A stretch of 64,000 bases of DNA, from positions 3,844,001 to 3,908,000 of the forward strand of contig JAZARR010000074.1 in assembly GCA_037389465.1 (NCBI GenBank), read 5' to 3'. Source of the stretch: Baylisascaris procyonis (taxonomy: Eukaryota > Nematoda > Chromadorea > Rhabditida > Ascarididae). A program made the translations under genes and the position numbers. Shown one piece after another: positions 1-13,489 of the stretch (position 1 is its first letter; the number at the start of each line of letters is the position of its first letter). The notes beneath the pieces are model-generated. The model made no database searches. It had not been told where the DNA came from and saw only the letters and a program-made list of their open reading frames with translations.

Positions 1-2402
1 ACCAGCATTGAACGTTCTATGTTGTTTTCCTTACTCGTTGAACGAACGAACGCCTTTACAACCGATCGCAGTTCCTTTGTTCGGCGTAGCTTGTGCTCTT
101 TTTCCCCTTAAAAAAAGCACTCAATGCTTATTGTAGTCATTCGCTGTAAAGCCTATGGTACTCATTTAAGAACCAACGGAAGGGCACATTTCTTCATCGA
201 TGACAGCCACTATAATCACAACGGAGATAACCTGTTTGCCCAGCTTATTTGTCCGAAATTTGCATACCGTTGCATTTGCAAATTATAGCCTCTTCAGTGT
301 ATACATTGTTAACTGGGAGCTTTGAATAATTTGCTCCTGCGCAAGAAATACTGCAGAAATATGAAGACATACAACACAAAAGTATCTCGTGACATGTTAC
401 GGTAGTAGATGTATGCATCCATTTACATACGTGAAATATTTACTAGTCTATTTTCCCTATATATGTGCATGAAATTGGCAATGCCATTGGCTTCGTGAAT
501 TCATCACATTTGTGTACGTATTGAAGCAACTAGCAGCGTTTTCAGTTATTCACTTCAGTTATTCGCTCATTGTTTGCGCAGTCAGTGATTTAGTTTTAAA
601 AAAATGCCCTTTGTACATTTGAAAAACCCCTACTGTTTATATTTGTAAAAGTTTCATTGCAATCTCCTTTTGTTGATATCTGCGTCATTTCTTCTACGTG
701 GATTTTGAGAGAAAATTAACTCCCGTATGGTCGCTCATTATCTCCTTATTTTGTATCAATTCATGTGTTTTAATTTGCTTACAAGAGTTAACGTGTTTTA
801 ATTCTCGTGTTCAGTTAGTGAGGGAAAAACCGCCACTTTTGCATGATGGAGGTGGAGGAGAGAATGGGAGGGTAGAGGAGGAAGATATGCACTTTTTTTT
901 ATTCTAGCCAAGCGAAATTGGTTATCTAACAATTCAAAAGCAATACTAAGCCCTCATCAGCGTATTTTCCAATGAGCTTTATTGGCTGTGCAAGTTCTTA
1001 TCATAAAATTGATTTTAAGGCGCATTTAACGCGCTATAAAAGTTTAACTTTAGATTATACGATATCGCTGTGGACCTCAATTCCATAGGAATGACTCGCA
1101 AAGGATGCTTATTTAGAGTACAATCGCAGATATGAATCACTCGAGATGAGGATTAAACGATCAAATTTTATGTCTGGAATCGGCATACACTCATGCACCG
1201 CAAAAATACATGCAGCTTTATAGACGCAACGTTGCCATTAAAAAAAAATTTTGTTCTAAAAACTGCAAAGCCATTTAAATACTGATCTAAGGAATGAATA
1301 AAGCGAAACGAGGATATGCTAGAAATGAAGATAGGAATGACGAATTATGTGAGATTGATCGATAGAGGATTTTCACTTAAGCTGAGCTGTGGTTCATTTT
1401 GTGCATTTTTGAATCTAATTACTGCATATTCTAGGTGTTCTTCTTTGAAACGCTAAGTTCTGAGAAAATTTTGTGATAGAATTTTTAAAAGCCGATACAT
1501 CGATAATTAAATGCCTTCACTTTTTTTTTTAATGGATTGCTTAATTACTGCATCTAGAGAACAATTATATTAGCAATTAGCAGAAATGATTCAACGCAGC
1601 GAAGTGTAAGTACTTTCTGGGTCCGAAAATCACTCTGCACTGAGGAAAATCTGCATTTTTAATTTCTAATTTTTTTTTTTTAATTTTTTTTAATTTATTT
1701 AATTTATTTATTTATTTATTTATTTTTTTTTTTTTTTGTAAACTACACTTTATCAATTCATTCAAAGTGTATACGAATCTTTATGGGCGAGCAGTCAACG
1801 ATGACTACAGATTTTGATGGATCGTCATTCGAGCACATTCAAGAACAATATTTTTAGACGCATTTTAGCGAAATTCTATTTCACATAAGAATTTTTTTCT
1901 TGACGCATTTCTTGACACGATGAAATACTGAAATAAAAATTTTGAAAGAAATTTGCATAGTGAGAGATCTACGAAATTCGTTGGGAAAATTTACATCGAA
2001 TATAAATAATATGCATATTTTTCTTTATTAATTAAATTTGCAACGTGCTAATGAATACAAGCAAAATGTGCGCCATTATGCGTTGAATGTAATATTCTTT
2101 ATCGTTCTTATCAGCACAAAAAATTTCTGCACATGTGAACGAAATATTGATAGCGATTAATTTTACTCTCATTTTTGTGTTGAGTCTATCTTTCATCTCA
2201 TAGTAGAACATTCGAGAGTTGCATTTTTCATTTGCCATTCACAACGTAGGTGGTATTCTACACAAATTGAATTTTTGCGCACTTTCGATACACGTATACT
2301 CATTGAGCTATTCTGCGTCTCTGCATAGTTAAACAATTATGATAAGCAATTAAAGGAAATTTGTGAATGATTGCCGATTCGCTATAGAAATTTGTTCAAT
2401 TT
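1..2402. other. No gene seen
   Basis: AT-rich with homopolymer runs. A 69-codon frame at 698-907 is interrupted in sense by low-complexity Gly/Glu and has no support. Confidence 0.6.
1672..1738. repeat. Poly-T and (TTTA)n tract
   Basis: T runs interrupted by A, with TTTA units in the middle. Confidence 0.9.
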
Positions 2403-2696
2403 TCATAAAATTTTTACCACCTTGCATACGAATATTATGAGATAATAGTTTGTAGATTTTGTGTTGCCTGTAGGGGATGAGTCCGAATTTGTTACCAATG
2501 TGTTTTTTTTCTTGAATTTCGGGGTGCTTAGAAATGTTCTCCGGTGGAGTTTTATGAAATGATTGCTCATCGAGAAAAGATCTAACGAATCCGAAAATTT
2601 ACGTAGGATGTCGGAAACTAACGTCATATTTGGAGTAGAAGAATCCAGAAAGATTTGCCGGAGCAATTCTCTTCTATATTTTCTCGACAGTCGATT
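2403..2696 (-). CDS. Coding-like minus-strand open frame
   Basis: Ninety-seven stop-free codons encode SRKYRRELLRQIFLDSSTPN and then MTLVSDILRKFSDSLDLFSM. Composition is like a real helical domain for the first 60 codons and then becomes AT-driven. A GTAACA donor about two thirds along could end an exon. No ATG at the start, family unknown. Confidence 0.2.
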   Translation of the reverse strand, partial: NRLSRKYRRELLRQIFLDSSTPNMTLVSDILRKFSDSLDLFSMSNHFIKLHRRTFLSTPKFKKKNTLVTNSDSSPTGNTKSTNYYLIIFVCKVVKIL

Positions 2697-5574
2697 TTAC
2701 GTAAGCAGTTCTACATGAGATTTCAAGGAATATAAATATATAGAAATTCATCAATAATACACGAATTATTCAGAACCGAGCGTATGCGATAGCTCTCAAC
2801 TGCAAATCCTATGAAGTCGTCTTGAAAAAGAATGCTTGTCAGATGAAATCGAATCATTTAAAGATTCTTATGGAGGAGCGCATGAATCAATGCTTCCATA
2901 GCGCTAACGCTGAAATACTGAGCTGAAACAACCTTATGTCACGTTATCTTCTATAACATCGATCTTGAATGTTTTCATTTAGCATTTGCTATCTCTGTTG
3001 ATCCGTTGTTGTGTCAAACTGCAGTGGTGATTTTTTTATTCAAATTGTTCTCAATTCAAAAGCTCTAAAATAATGCAAAACATGACTCTTCCTAATTATT
3101 AAAATAACGTTGCCTCAATTTAGCCTTTTATTGTATTTTACACAAAAAGCAATTGATTTTATCACTCCAAAATTCCATAAATTTTCTGCAATAATTCGCA
3201 GTTCAACTTGGAATTTCAACGAATTTCAGGCGATGAAATGCCTTCATTTTTGATTGCTTATTGCTAAAAATTTTAGCAAATTTCATTGTGAATATGTTGC
3301 TCTTCTGCTATATTTTTACTCGATAATCATCATAATCCTATTTAAGAGGTAAGCATAAAAGCTCATCGATGTGCAAAGGAAGATAAGCGCACTTTAGAGG
3401 ACCTAAGATCGTACGTTCATCCAGTACTGTAATTTTCGAACATTGTTGCTAATCCTAGTGGTAAAAAATTGGTCGGTTAAAGTGTTACTGCATAGGCCGA
3501 TTCCCTTATCGTCTTCATGCGTAGCCAAGAGTTCACTATTCGAACAAACGGCTGCGTATTTATGAAGCAATAAACCAACCGTTCAAGGATAGCTGACTTC
3601 AACCAATAGCCATATTTCGTCAGTGATAATAATTCGTCTATAACGGTAATGATTATTGAATTCATCCTTAAATTTTTGTCATCCTTATTAGAGTTCATAC
3701 ACTTTCGGTATAATTGATTAACATTGATTCTATGTGTATTTCCAGCGTCAATTCCTATAGATGTTCGTTTCGCTTGATGAATATTGCTTCGTTTTCATTG
3801 TTTTTTTTTTGGTTTTTTTTTTAATAAGATTCTTCATCATAAATAATGTCATCAAAGTGCATCCATCACCGCAGCGGTACAATGTTTTTTTTTTTCTTTG
3901 CCTAAATACGTGCATTTATTCCATTTGTTTTCATTTCTTTCGTGAAGATGTTCACATAACAATTTGCGTTGAATAGTTGTTGAAGTTGACTTATTCTACT
4001 GCGACAATGTTTCATCGCAGCAATCGTTTTATTTCTTTCACAATTTAGAACAACCGTAGGTAGCATTCTTCTCTATCCATATTTTATTATCATAGAGCAC
4101 TTTTGCATCCTGATTGAGGTTGCAAGCTTTTCATGCTTCATTATGCGCTTTTGTATAGCGCATTATGAAGGCATCGTTTCAACAGGCTTACTTGCATATT
4201 TTTCTATCGATATCTCTTCGGCAATTTCAACTTCGGAACGACCGGAAGTGCATTCGTGAAATTAACTTTGTACAATGCGGGCCATGTCAAACCTCCAGTA
4301 TCCTCATTCACTTTCACCAATCAATTTTGCAAGCACTTATAGATAGTTAAAGAGCGAAAAAATTGCATGCGTTTTAAACCCGTTAGTTTTCCGTTTACAT
4401 CGATCACGTGATACTAAGAACGGATTCTCTTTCAAAGATTTGTATGGCTGATTGAGCTTGCTAGATTAAAACGACTCCATTTTGTATATTTTTTTTCATT
4501 CGTTAATAGCTTAAGAAAGCGATTAGGGAAGTGAGCTAAATGCAAAGGCGTTAATTTTGCTGGTTTATCCAGTACAATTTCCAATATCATCATAGATTCA
4601 TTCGTAAAAACTTTCCTCCTAAGTTTTTTCTTTGTTTTGTTGATTCGAAAATATAATTAAAGGCTTTAGCAAATTTCAAGACGTCTTTTAAACATTAATA
4701 TTCATTGATAAATTATTTTGCGCCTTCTGAGAGATCAGATGGACTGAAATGCTCACTGAAATGCTCAGAAACATATTGATCTTACGAGAAACTCGCTAAA
4801 TAAATAAAACTTCGAGAGAGAAGCCAATGTTTTGAGCGATGAGAGCAACATCTTTTTTTTTATAATTATTGTAATCTTTATGCAATCATATATACTAAAC
4901 GCAATTATAATTGGAACAATCGCTGAGATAAAATTGTCTTTTCGAATCTTCAACACTGCGCTTATGATAGAATTAATAATTGTGTTTGATGAAATTTCAT
5001 TGTTTCGAGTGGATTGCGATACGTAAGCGATGAAAATCATTTTCATTAATTCTATTTCGTTATTCTTTTTTATTTAATAACGAGAAATTAGATTATTACG
5101 AATTTTTTTTATGTTTCGAGCGATTTTTACTTGAGAATGAATGATGTCTGATTATCAAATGAACTTTCAAATTTCAACTCAGTTCACTTCTATGATAGCG
5201 TTTTCAGCAGTATTCTAGACAGCCCCCCCCAAAAAAAAAAAAATGTTTTTTTCTTTTTGTATATTACAGCTTGCAGTTTTGAACGTTTCTGCTCATAAAC
5301 GATATTTTCGCATTTTATACAAAAACTTTTCTGGCGGTTATAGTTTAATGAAGGCGGTCCTCACTGAATTCGATATATGGTAGCATCAGCAATACATTTC
5401 TTGCGTCTTCTTGAAACGATTACACCCATTTTCGATTTTTTTTTTTTTTTTTGAAATCCTTCGATTTCTTCAGCTTCTTTTTGCGGTAAGAGTTCGCTCT
5501 ATGAGATCGTCACCTAATTTTAGTACCTATGTAGCAACATTTCACTAGATGAATTTTAGATCGTTTGCCAACGT

Positions 5575-5612
5575 CTATAAATAAATGAATAAATAAATAA
5601 ATGAATAAATAA

Positions 5613-5650
<38 letters not shown>

Positions 5651-5677
5651 TTATTAAATAAATAAATATATATGTAC

Positions 5678-5711
<34 letters not shown>

Positions 5712-5714
5712 GTA
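5575..5714. repeat. Compound AT/TAAA repeat with a 40-bp perfect palindrome
   Basis: AAAT units, a first AT run, TTTATTTATT/AAATAAATAA arms and a second AT run. The last 40 bases (5675-5714) form a perfect palindrome with TACGTTTA and TAAACGTA ends. Confidence 0.95.
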
Positions 5715-7774
5715 TTACCACACAATAGTGTGTCTACTTTGATGAACAGAGACGAAAATTTTTAATTACCAAAAAAACAGCCATCAATTGCATATTTGTG
5801 AGCAACGCTTTCATTCAGCACTCACATGCAAAAAAAAAAAAAAACTTTTCGCATTGCACTTTCGCCATGATCTATTCCAACAGACAATCTTCTCTGCACT
5901 TTCCAAGCATCATTGTAATGTAATAAATTGTGGTGGAAATATAGAGCGCTTTTTGTGGGTAACATTTTACGCCAACTGATACGGTTTTATTACCAAGAAG
6001 AGGACTGACGTCATTGACGAGTGGAAGTTTTATCAGAAGTCGCTCTGTCTGTTAATATGGCCGATATGGTTATTTGTCACTAGGCTTATTGAGAAAGCAG
6101 CTAGAAACTTTCACCACTTATTTCTATTAGTAAACGTTTTAATTTAGCGATTCAGATAAATTCATTATCCTATGCTATTAACGTAGTATCTTGAGATAAA
6201 GTTGTATAGTTTTTTTTCACTCAACCTTGTATATAGTTTTTCATATGCCTTCTCATAGCTGCTACGCAGAAACGCATTATTGCAACTCTACGCCTTCATA
6301 TTTGTGTTTGTATAAACGGTCTATATTTCTCTTTCTTACATTCAACTGGGAAATCACCAAAGCTAGAGTTCCATAATTTCAGTATCTGTAATTTAGACCA
6401 TGCGAATGTGTGGTTAAAGCTGGAAAGTGGTTAAAAAATACAAAACACTTGCAAGCATTTTACCTCTGAATTATTGCATCATAAACGTCTTCACTTGTTA
6501 CAAATGATTGCACCATAAATAAATGTTGAAAACGATTTTTTAATTGCATCTTTTGCAGATATTCAATTCATATACAGGCGGTGATTTGTGTACAAAAGCA
6601 GAATCACTTCCTTGCTTCGAAAAAACTAATTAAGGGTGCTGTTTATCACGACGGCTATAATGTTTCACTATTACGCATTGTTACGCAAACTTTTTCTTTA
6701 ACATCGCATCACGATGATGTCATCTATGTACATTGGCAACACACTTGTCTATTGTCTACTCTTTCGATCTTTTCCTTTAGAAATGAAGAAAACCTGTGGT
6801 AATAACATTTCTTAGGTTTACTGTAATTTATGTTTCATTCCAACACTAATTTCATCCTAACTCAACACTTAAAAAAATTTTTTTTGGAATTCTAACGTTT
6901 TTGAGTTCAAATGGGATTTGCAAGTGAAATTTTTCTGTTAAAACCAGTTAAAGAAAAAGATGGAAACGACATCGCTAGCCACAACATCTAATTTCGATAA
7001 ATTCCATGTTTCCGCATCATTCCCCCACTGAGCTTTTGTTCAATTCAATTTTCCTTTATTAAATAGATTGAATGAGCGGTTGAAATCAACGCTCGTTCAT
7101 AATATCTCAGTGCAGATAATGAATATTTTATCCTTAATTCCTAATAACATATACGGCTGATTTCTTCGTCACTGAAATAAACCATCAACAAACAATTCAC
7201 TTTTCAAATTCAACTGAGTGATGTTAAGATATTCTAAGGATAAAAAGCTAATATAGAATTTATCGAGAAACCGTCAAATCATCTGAAAATTGATATGCGC
7301 ATAGGAATGAAACGAGTCGTCACTAATGTTTACCACTAATAGAAAAGTTAAAGTCACCGACCAGACAAACACAGTTTGTGTGCAGTTGTATTAGCCACCA
7401 TGCGCCATTGTAGAAATCGCGCCTCATTGATAAGTGATTTCTCAAAATGCATTATATGCTGTTATCTAGACTGCATGGTTTTCGAGGCCACGTTCACGAT
7501 CTTATGAGAACAGCCTCTCACTTTTGAATTCTCAACGTAAAATTTTTTCACATTTGAAGAAAGTTTTCATCAGCGCAAATGTCCAAAAGATGTAGTTCGC
7601 TGGGAAAAAGGGCATAGGAGTTTTTTGGAGGTCAAAAAATCAATGAGATTCGAAAATTCGGTTCAGTTGATCTGTGCTAATTTTTGAGCTTTTTGTAGAT
7701 TGAGCTCACTTGGGCTAGAAATGAGTACATTAGTAGAATGGAATTCGTAGTGTGTAGCAATTCAAGGAAAAATT

Positions 7775-7779
<5 letters not shown>

Positions 7780-7820
<41 letters not shown>
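7780..7820. repeat. (AT)n microsatellite
   Basis: About 20 AT units. Confidence 0.95.
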
Positions 7821-7822
<2 letters not shown>

Positions 7823-8873
7823 CATTAAAGGTAACGAACACTTCGTCTATCAGGTATATGTACATCATGCTCAAGATTAATGTACATCGTTATTTCCTTT
7901 GTTGTCTATTTCCTCTGTTGCAGCAACTCCTCAAATTATTCACGTCCACCTACATAGTGCTGGAATCCATCAAAACATGGTGATGAATTATATTCATACC
8001 GCCTTCTTTACATTACATTCATTAAAATTACAACTATTGGCATCTGCTTTTAGCCCATCTGTATTATTATTGTGTAGTTCATGTAAACGATGAATAATTC
8101 ACGAGTTTCTCTTCTTTTACTTTTTCTTACTACATTACATTATACACTTCCCATTTTGTATGGAATTCCAGCTTAAACGGCGATCGGTTGCGATCACGAT
8201 TGCTTTCGAGAGATTTATTAATGTTTACCGCATTTCTAAGTCTAGAGCAAATTTATTCGCTAGACTATTTCGTTAAAAATACCATTTTGTCGCATAATTT
8301 TTAGTGGGATACCTTCTGTTGTCTGAAATTTCAAATAAGGAAAAATATTTTAGAATTTTATATTTCAAACGTGAATTTCATCAACTTCGGAATTCATTAG
8401 TAAAATTGTTCTCTAATTTACCATGAAAATTTTCTTACTTTTAGTGAGCAAATTCAATAGAGATGCGTTGTTTATAACTGTGTGCATATTTTGAAATCAC
8501 TAAAAACAGGTTTGTTCACATCTTTGTGTATTGGTCTCAGCGCATATGGTACCATCATCTCTCGTCGTTGGCGTTTATGCATGATTCGAATGTTTTTTTA
8601 CGTTATATGGTTGAAACGCAGAAACAAATTTCTATAGAAATTCTCTTGATTATAGGAAATACTCATCACTTCTAAATATTTTGCAGTAAAAATTTCATTT
8701 TATTTTCCTTTTTGCTTTTCTGTATCTCGCGATCTTCCAAATACTCTTTACTCTATTTTATCGCTGGCTAGTTCCGAAAATCGCTCATTTGTTTTTGGAA
8801 TTGTACAAGTTTGAGGGTGTAATTTTTTTTTTTTACTACTCGTTGATTGGTGATCGCATCGCATATAGACGGT

Positions 8874-9152
8874 TCATTCGCAGTCTTCACAGCACTTTTG
8901 TAGCTCACAATACTGTTGTAGCTCACAACGAGGGAACAAATTTAGTAGCAAGGAAGCTGCATTCACTTGGCAGCTTTTGAACCTTCCGAGCTTATTAATC
9001 TCGGCCAAGATAAATTTACGTTGATCGGCAAGTTTTTCCTCGACAAGTTTTTCCACAGTAATCGTCCGCTGAAAGAAATGCTCCGAAAGAATGTGCTCGA
9101 TAACCTTTTGTTTTGTAGTGAAATTTCTCTCACGAATATGCATTTCTTTCAA
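8874..9152 (-). CDS. Coding-like antisense frame pair, best frame on minus
   Basis: The minus frame starts at ATG 9143 and encodes a charged helical peptide (EKLVEEKLADQRKFILAEIN). The plus frame over the same bases is also open (ELINLGQDKFTLIGKFFLDK), so codon-level mirror effects are present and only one is real. No family recognised, no firm splice sites. Confidence 0.2.
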   Translation of the reverse strand: MKEMHIRERNFTTKQKVIEHILSEHFFQRTITVEKLVEEKLADQRKFILAEINKLGRFKSCQVNAASLLLNLFPRCELQQYCELQKCCEDCE

Positions 9153-10584
9153 TTTTCACTCATTTCAATCCGCATTTTGCATCCATCATCATGTCAGTTG
9201 TTACGTTGAACGTTGCTGAATAAGAAAACTTCGTTGCATTCTATAAAAATGAGCGATTGCATCGGATGTAATGCAAAATGAACTCATTCATTCATTAATG
9301 ACTTATGATGACGAATGTTTGCCTCTCTCATAAGTTTTGTGTCTCATGTGATGAAGTATGCAAGAGAAAAATCGTTGTATTAGTGGATCAAAGCGCAAAT
9401 AAAACTACAATATGAAATAAAATGAAGTCGCATAAACAAAATCAACAAAACTTCATAAACACAATAATCGACTAATTAAAAAAATTTTTGTATTCAACGA
9501 GAAATTCTACTCTCGATAATTAATATCATCTCATTTCATAAAAGATTTTTTTTTCCAACGTTTTCCCATTGAAAGAATACGTTCAAAATCCTCAAATACG
9601 TAAGTGAGTTAATCAGTTGGCTATTTGATTACACCTTTTGTTGCTCATCAATTTTGACCGCATTAGAAACGATTTTTCGCGTAATAATCTCAGTAAAAAT
9701 TAAGATGCATCAGTGCTAAACGCAGGTGATGCCTAGTATAGGAATTAACAATATTTATTGTAAATAATATCTTAGTTATTCAAGTATGACATTATTGATG
9801 GTACATTCGGAAATCGATGTCATAGCAACATAAAGATAGGGAGCGATATTGTTTACTATTCTGTGTTCGGAAAAATCAACGTTAATAGCGTCAATTGTTT
9901 ATGAAACTGAATCGTTTGTTTTAAAATTTTTAGACAGATCGTAAAATTTTCCATAACGAAGATTGATCTCAATTTTCATGTCCACATATCAACGGCTATT
10001 CAATTTAGCGTCATACGTTTAACGGAAATGGAAGATATGCTCAGATTATTATGAGCATTCAATGCCGAAAGAGATCTTTTTGCGGGATTGTATAGGCATG
10101 TTTGCATAACTCATAAAGACACTCAATGTTTCGCCAAATGAAATAAATCATTTCTCTCAATTAGAGCGATAATTTAGATAAACCTTAGAAAAATTTTAGT
10201 TCTAGTAGCTCATTGTAATGAATTTACGGTCGCTAGGGACTTTGCTTTCTGGCAACTTACGAAGGTAATATGAAATATGTGCTGGGATACTAGAAATATG
10301 AGTGCTGTAGCTGAGATATTAGATAACACAAGAGTGAATGATGGTACTCATGGAAGGGGAAGAAAAGGTATGTGCGATATTTTTCAAAGGTAGTTTGTGA
10401 CAGTAATCAACGGGAGAGGGATTTGTCGTTTCGAGTAATGAAAACTGTAATATAAAATGCTATATTCCACTGAAAAATGAGATTTCGAAACGAAGAATTT
10501 CTTCCTTATTTTGATATTCTGATGGCACATAAACATTTCATATAACGATATTATTTCTTAGCGTAGTTGCAATAATAATACCCC

Positions 10585-10607
10585 GCGCCATATGAATTGA
10601 TATGATT
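10585..10607 (+). repeat. Short dispersed repeat, paired with 51510-51533
   Basis: GCGCCATATGAATTGATATG here and GCGCCTATATGAATTGGTAT at 51510 are nearly identical, both after an AATAATA-like run. Confidence 0.45.
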
Positions 10608-11069
10608 GGCTAATGTTGTACTTGGTGAAAATGCACCAACACTACTTTCACTTGGGCAACGTCACTAAAAGTTGTGTGGATTCTCAAAAACATTCACACG
10701 TAGCCGGAGCAACGCTTTTTTGTTGCTCAAAAAATCGACCGTTTGTATGAGCTCGCGACTAGAAATGCGCACTTCTTCCGCATGGGACATGCTGCTAAAA
10801 TGTGATGTCTATTTTTTTCGAAAATCTAGTAGAAATTCGCACCGAAAAATTTTTTCTAACACTGGCCAACGATTCAATGTGCAAAAATGTTCGCAGCTGT
10901 AACCTCCATTAACTCGCAGACGAGATTATTAATACGAAAACGGATTAGGGATTTGAAGGATCATCTGTTGACTGTTGGACGTGCTAAATTTCATCTTCAA
11001 AACCTGAAATACCCCAACAGCCAGACCAATATGCAAGTAGACACATGTACGCATATAGAGCTAAATGCA

Positions 11070-11120
11070 TATACACATGCACACTTGCACACGCACACAC
11101 ACACACATATGTGCGCACAC
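11070..11120. repeat. (CA)n-rich microsatellite
   Basis: Interrupted CA repeats following a segment with AAATTTC and CTGAAAT words similar to the repeat near 50.93 kb. Confidence 0.7.
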
Positions 11121-11639
11121 AAGACATGATGTCACAATAACCAGCTGTGGGAGAAATTTTAGAAAAGGCCACGCCTAAATTCAGTAATTTTGTTCCTTCG
11201 TTGAAAGCTTCAGTGGGCTGAATTATTTGCCGTAAACATCGGAAAATTCTCTTTATTGTTTTCAAGGACAAATGATGTGGGAACCGGTGAGAGAGCTAAA
11301 AATCAAAACGCAGGTATCGTTTCCTTTGGCAGTTTCCCATATGCGATGTTTTGCGGTACTCATTGTCGATTCGATTATTTCTTCAGCTCGATTTGCAATG
11401 AAAATACCCTATTATCTCTTTTATAATTGCCCAGCTTCATCTTTTCTTTCACTTCTCATGGCGCATCATCACAAAACAAGTGAGTGCAATACACAAAGAT
11501 AAATTGAGGTCCATATAAATTTTACTAGCCTTTACTGCCGAATAGTTATGTTCCATTATGACCGCTGTTGATCCCTGGGACTTGAAAAATATAAACCACT
11601 CAATGTTGAGAATTTAAAGTTTAATTTGAAAAGTATGCA

Positions 11640-11900
11640 TCTTACGGCACGAAATAGGATCTTAACCCTTCACGATTGTTGCGGAAAAAAAACGAACCCT
11701 GCAAACCGATAGCACAGTAGTAACGAAAAAAAACAAGATTTCTGATGGTCCGAAGTGCACGACTACTTTAAAAGAGTCTCCAAAAAGTGCGTCCCGAAGT
11801 CATGCGCCTCGACAAATGCGCCTCTGATGATGAGCCTGGTCAATTGCCCTCCACGTTGCGTTTTTTTTCGCAGGTGCAACTAGCCACTCGTTTGCTGCGT
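11640..11900. other. GC-richer segment, probable repeat
   Basis: Contains GCGCCTCGACAAATGCGCCT and GTGCGTCCCGAAGTCATGCG, near-duplicate GCGCCTC words and two poly-A-interrupted stretches. No open frame; resembles a transposon remnant. Confidence 0.3.
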
Positions 11901-12268
11901 CACAGAAAACATACTTTTTAGCAGCTGTGCATTCATATATTTAACTGAATTAGATCAGACCTTTGAAATTCGATTTTTTTGTTGAGTACTCATTGGTCTC
12001 ACTGTAGTATACCTAAGAGGTATATGCGTTACAGTTTTTATCTATAATGTTATTGAGGCAATATGTTTTTCAAGGTGATACTTTGGTGAACCAAAGTAGT
12101 CAAAGCAGCGAAACAAACTAGTGATTTTATTGCTTTAAATGATTTTCCCATAGTTTCGATCAAAAGCATATCACTCATTGGTTGAGGTACATTGCCGTTC
12201 GATGTTTAAAGGTTTTTTCTCTACTTGTCTGTGTTTTGCTTGTTCTACAGTTGATGCTCTAATTATTG

Positions 12269-12838
12269 ATGCGTAGTCAAAGCACAAGACAACAGCCTCA
12301 ATGGAACCCATTTGTCAAAATCGCACATCTGTTTGGTGTTGACAAGAATAGCGAATTGGAGCGGCGACATCCAATGTGTGCACCCGACGGAGCCATATTA
12401 TCTCGAAGGCGCATTCGTCGGTTCCACTTTTGCTCATCATCGTTATCTAGTACTTTACTGATGGAGTGTAAGCAGGTGCTTTTGATCGGTATAGAATTAT
12501 ATAATATCGTTTTATCAAAGAAAGAGCTAAATTTAGCAAACATCCCGCACATCGCTGCACTGACACGAAAACGGTCGCGACTGTACTTGTCCGAGCACCG
12601 ACAGGTGCTTACATTCACTCGCTTTCCTGCCTAACCTCTCCACTCTCGTTCTTTACACAAGCACAACGAAACCTCGAAGGATGTGCTTATGTCTGCCTGG
12701 ATGTGTTCTTGGGCGTTCGTGATCTACGAGTGGCCTTTGATGATCCTTCTTTTAGTACATGCCTCGTGTACATATTGTGCTTTGCAATTTTCTCCAAGCA
12801 ATCACAAATCGCCGCTCAGCCTAGAACTTCGTATTGTT
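12269..12838 (+). CDS. Candidate gene segment with two plausible plus-strand frames
   Basis: ATG at 12269, with an in-frame stop just upstream, opens 66 codons (WNPFVKIAHLFGVDKNSELE, then HPMCAPDGAILSRRRIRRF) up to a good GTAAGC donor at 12468. A 69-base intron ending TTTAG at 12536 would continue in phase into NIPHIAALTRKRSRLYLSEH. A second frame, open for about 112 codons from 12505 to a TAG at 12838, encodes TVATVLVRAPTGAYIHSLSC and then LEGCAYVCLDVFLGVRDLRV. It could be reached from the weaker donor at 12442. Both look coding, and only one can be the main product of the overlapping part. No domain recognised. It may be a gene of its own or an upstream exon of a plus-strand transcript. Confidence 0.35.
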
Positions 12839-13041
12839 AGCAGCAGTTTTACCCTAACCGAAAATGAAAGAATTGCTCATTGCCTACTCAGCATTCCTTG
12901 CCTCTTTATTTCATTATAAGGTTGCCTAGGCATAAATGCTTTTAGATATGAATCGCTTTGATTCTTTCTAACCCAACATCAACTTTGCCTCGTTTTATGC
13001 AAGTAAAAATAGAATGGAAGGAAACACAACCAAAGCAAATT

Positions 13042-13203
13042 TCATATCATTGAATCGTAGCGATGCTCAACATAAAGTACCATGAATCGTATGTTGAGGT
13101 CAAGGTGAGCCAGTCTGGGTGGCGTTCCTTCTTCTCTGAACACGGCCCGATGCACTAATTCTTTTATTCGTGCATCGTCTCGCTTCGTGTTCCAATTTTT
13201 CAT
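13042..13203 (-). CDS. Small minus-strand ORF, 53 residues
   Basis: ATG at 13203 to TGA at 13042, encoding MKNWNTKRDDARIKELVHRA and then PPRLAHLDLNIRFMV. An 8-base inverted repeat, CGATGCAC/GTGCATCG, lies within. Coding-like but unrecognised; repeat origin possible. Confidence 0.22.
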   Translation of the reverse strand: MKNWNTKRDDARIKELVHRAVFREEGTPPRLAHLDLNIRFMVLYVEHRYDSMI

Positions 13204-13489
13204 CGCTTCAAACATTTCGACCGTCTATCTATCGCATACTTCTTCCACAACGTTTAATGGTTTTCATGGACGCTATTGCTTTTTTCCTTGATTTCAATGC
13301 AATGATTTCACCACGCTGATGAAAGATAGCATACTCTATTTCTATATTTATTCAATTTCCTTCTTTCGTTTCTCAGCATGAAGGAGTGGAGAATTGAGAG
13401 TCTATGAAAGTCCAGGGAAAATCCAATTTTCGAAGTGCCGAAATCGGAACACAGAAACTCAAAGCAGTCGAGCAAAAAATTCTTCATAA

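Larger units (their letters stand above)
2697..8873. other. No gene seen apart from listed repeats
   Basis: AT-rich sequence with poly-T, poly-A and AT microsatellites. Open frames here are short, rich in Phe, Ile, Lys and Asn, and lack splice context. Confidence 0.55.
9153..12268. other. No gene seen; scattered repeats
   Basis: AT-rich, with the CA microsatellite and a GC-richer repeat-like segment near 11.7 kb. At 10585-10607 lies a short sequence repeated near 51510. Confidence 0.5.

Noticed and set aside
3477..3698. 73-codon minus frame; an alternate frame reads RIIITDEIW, reminiscent of a mariner D-E-K-W block
   Set aside because: Single short motif with no neighbouring transposase blocks in order.
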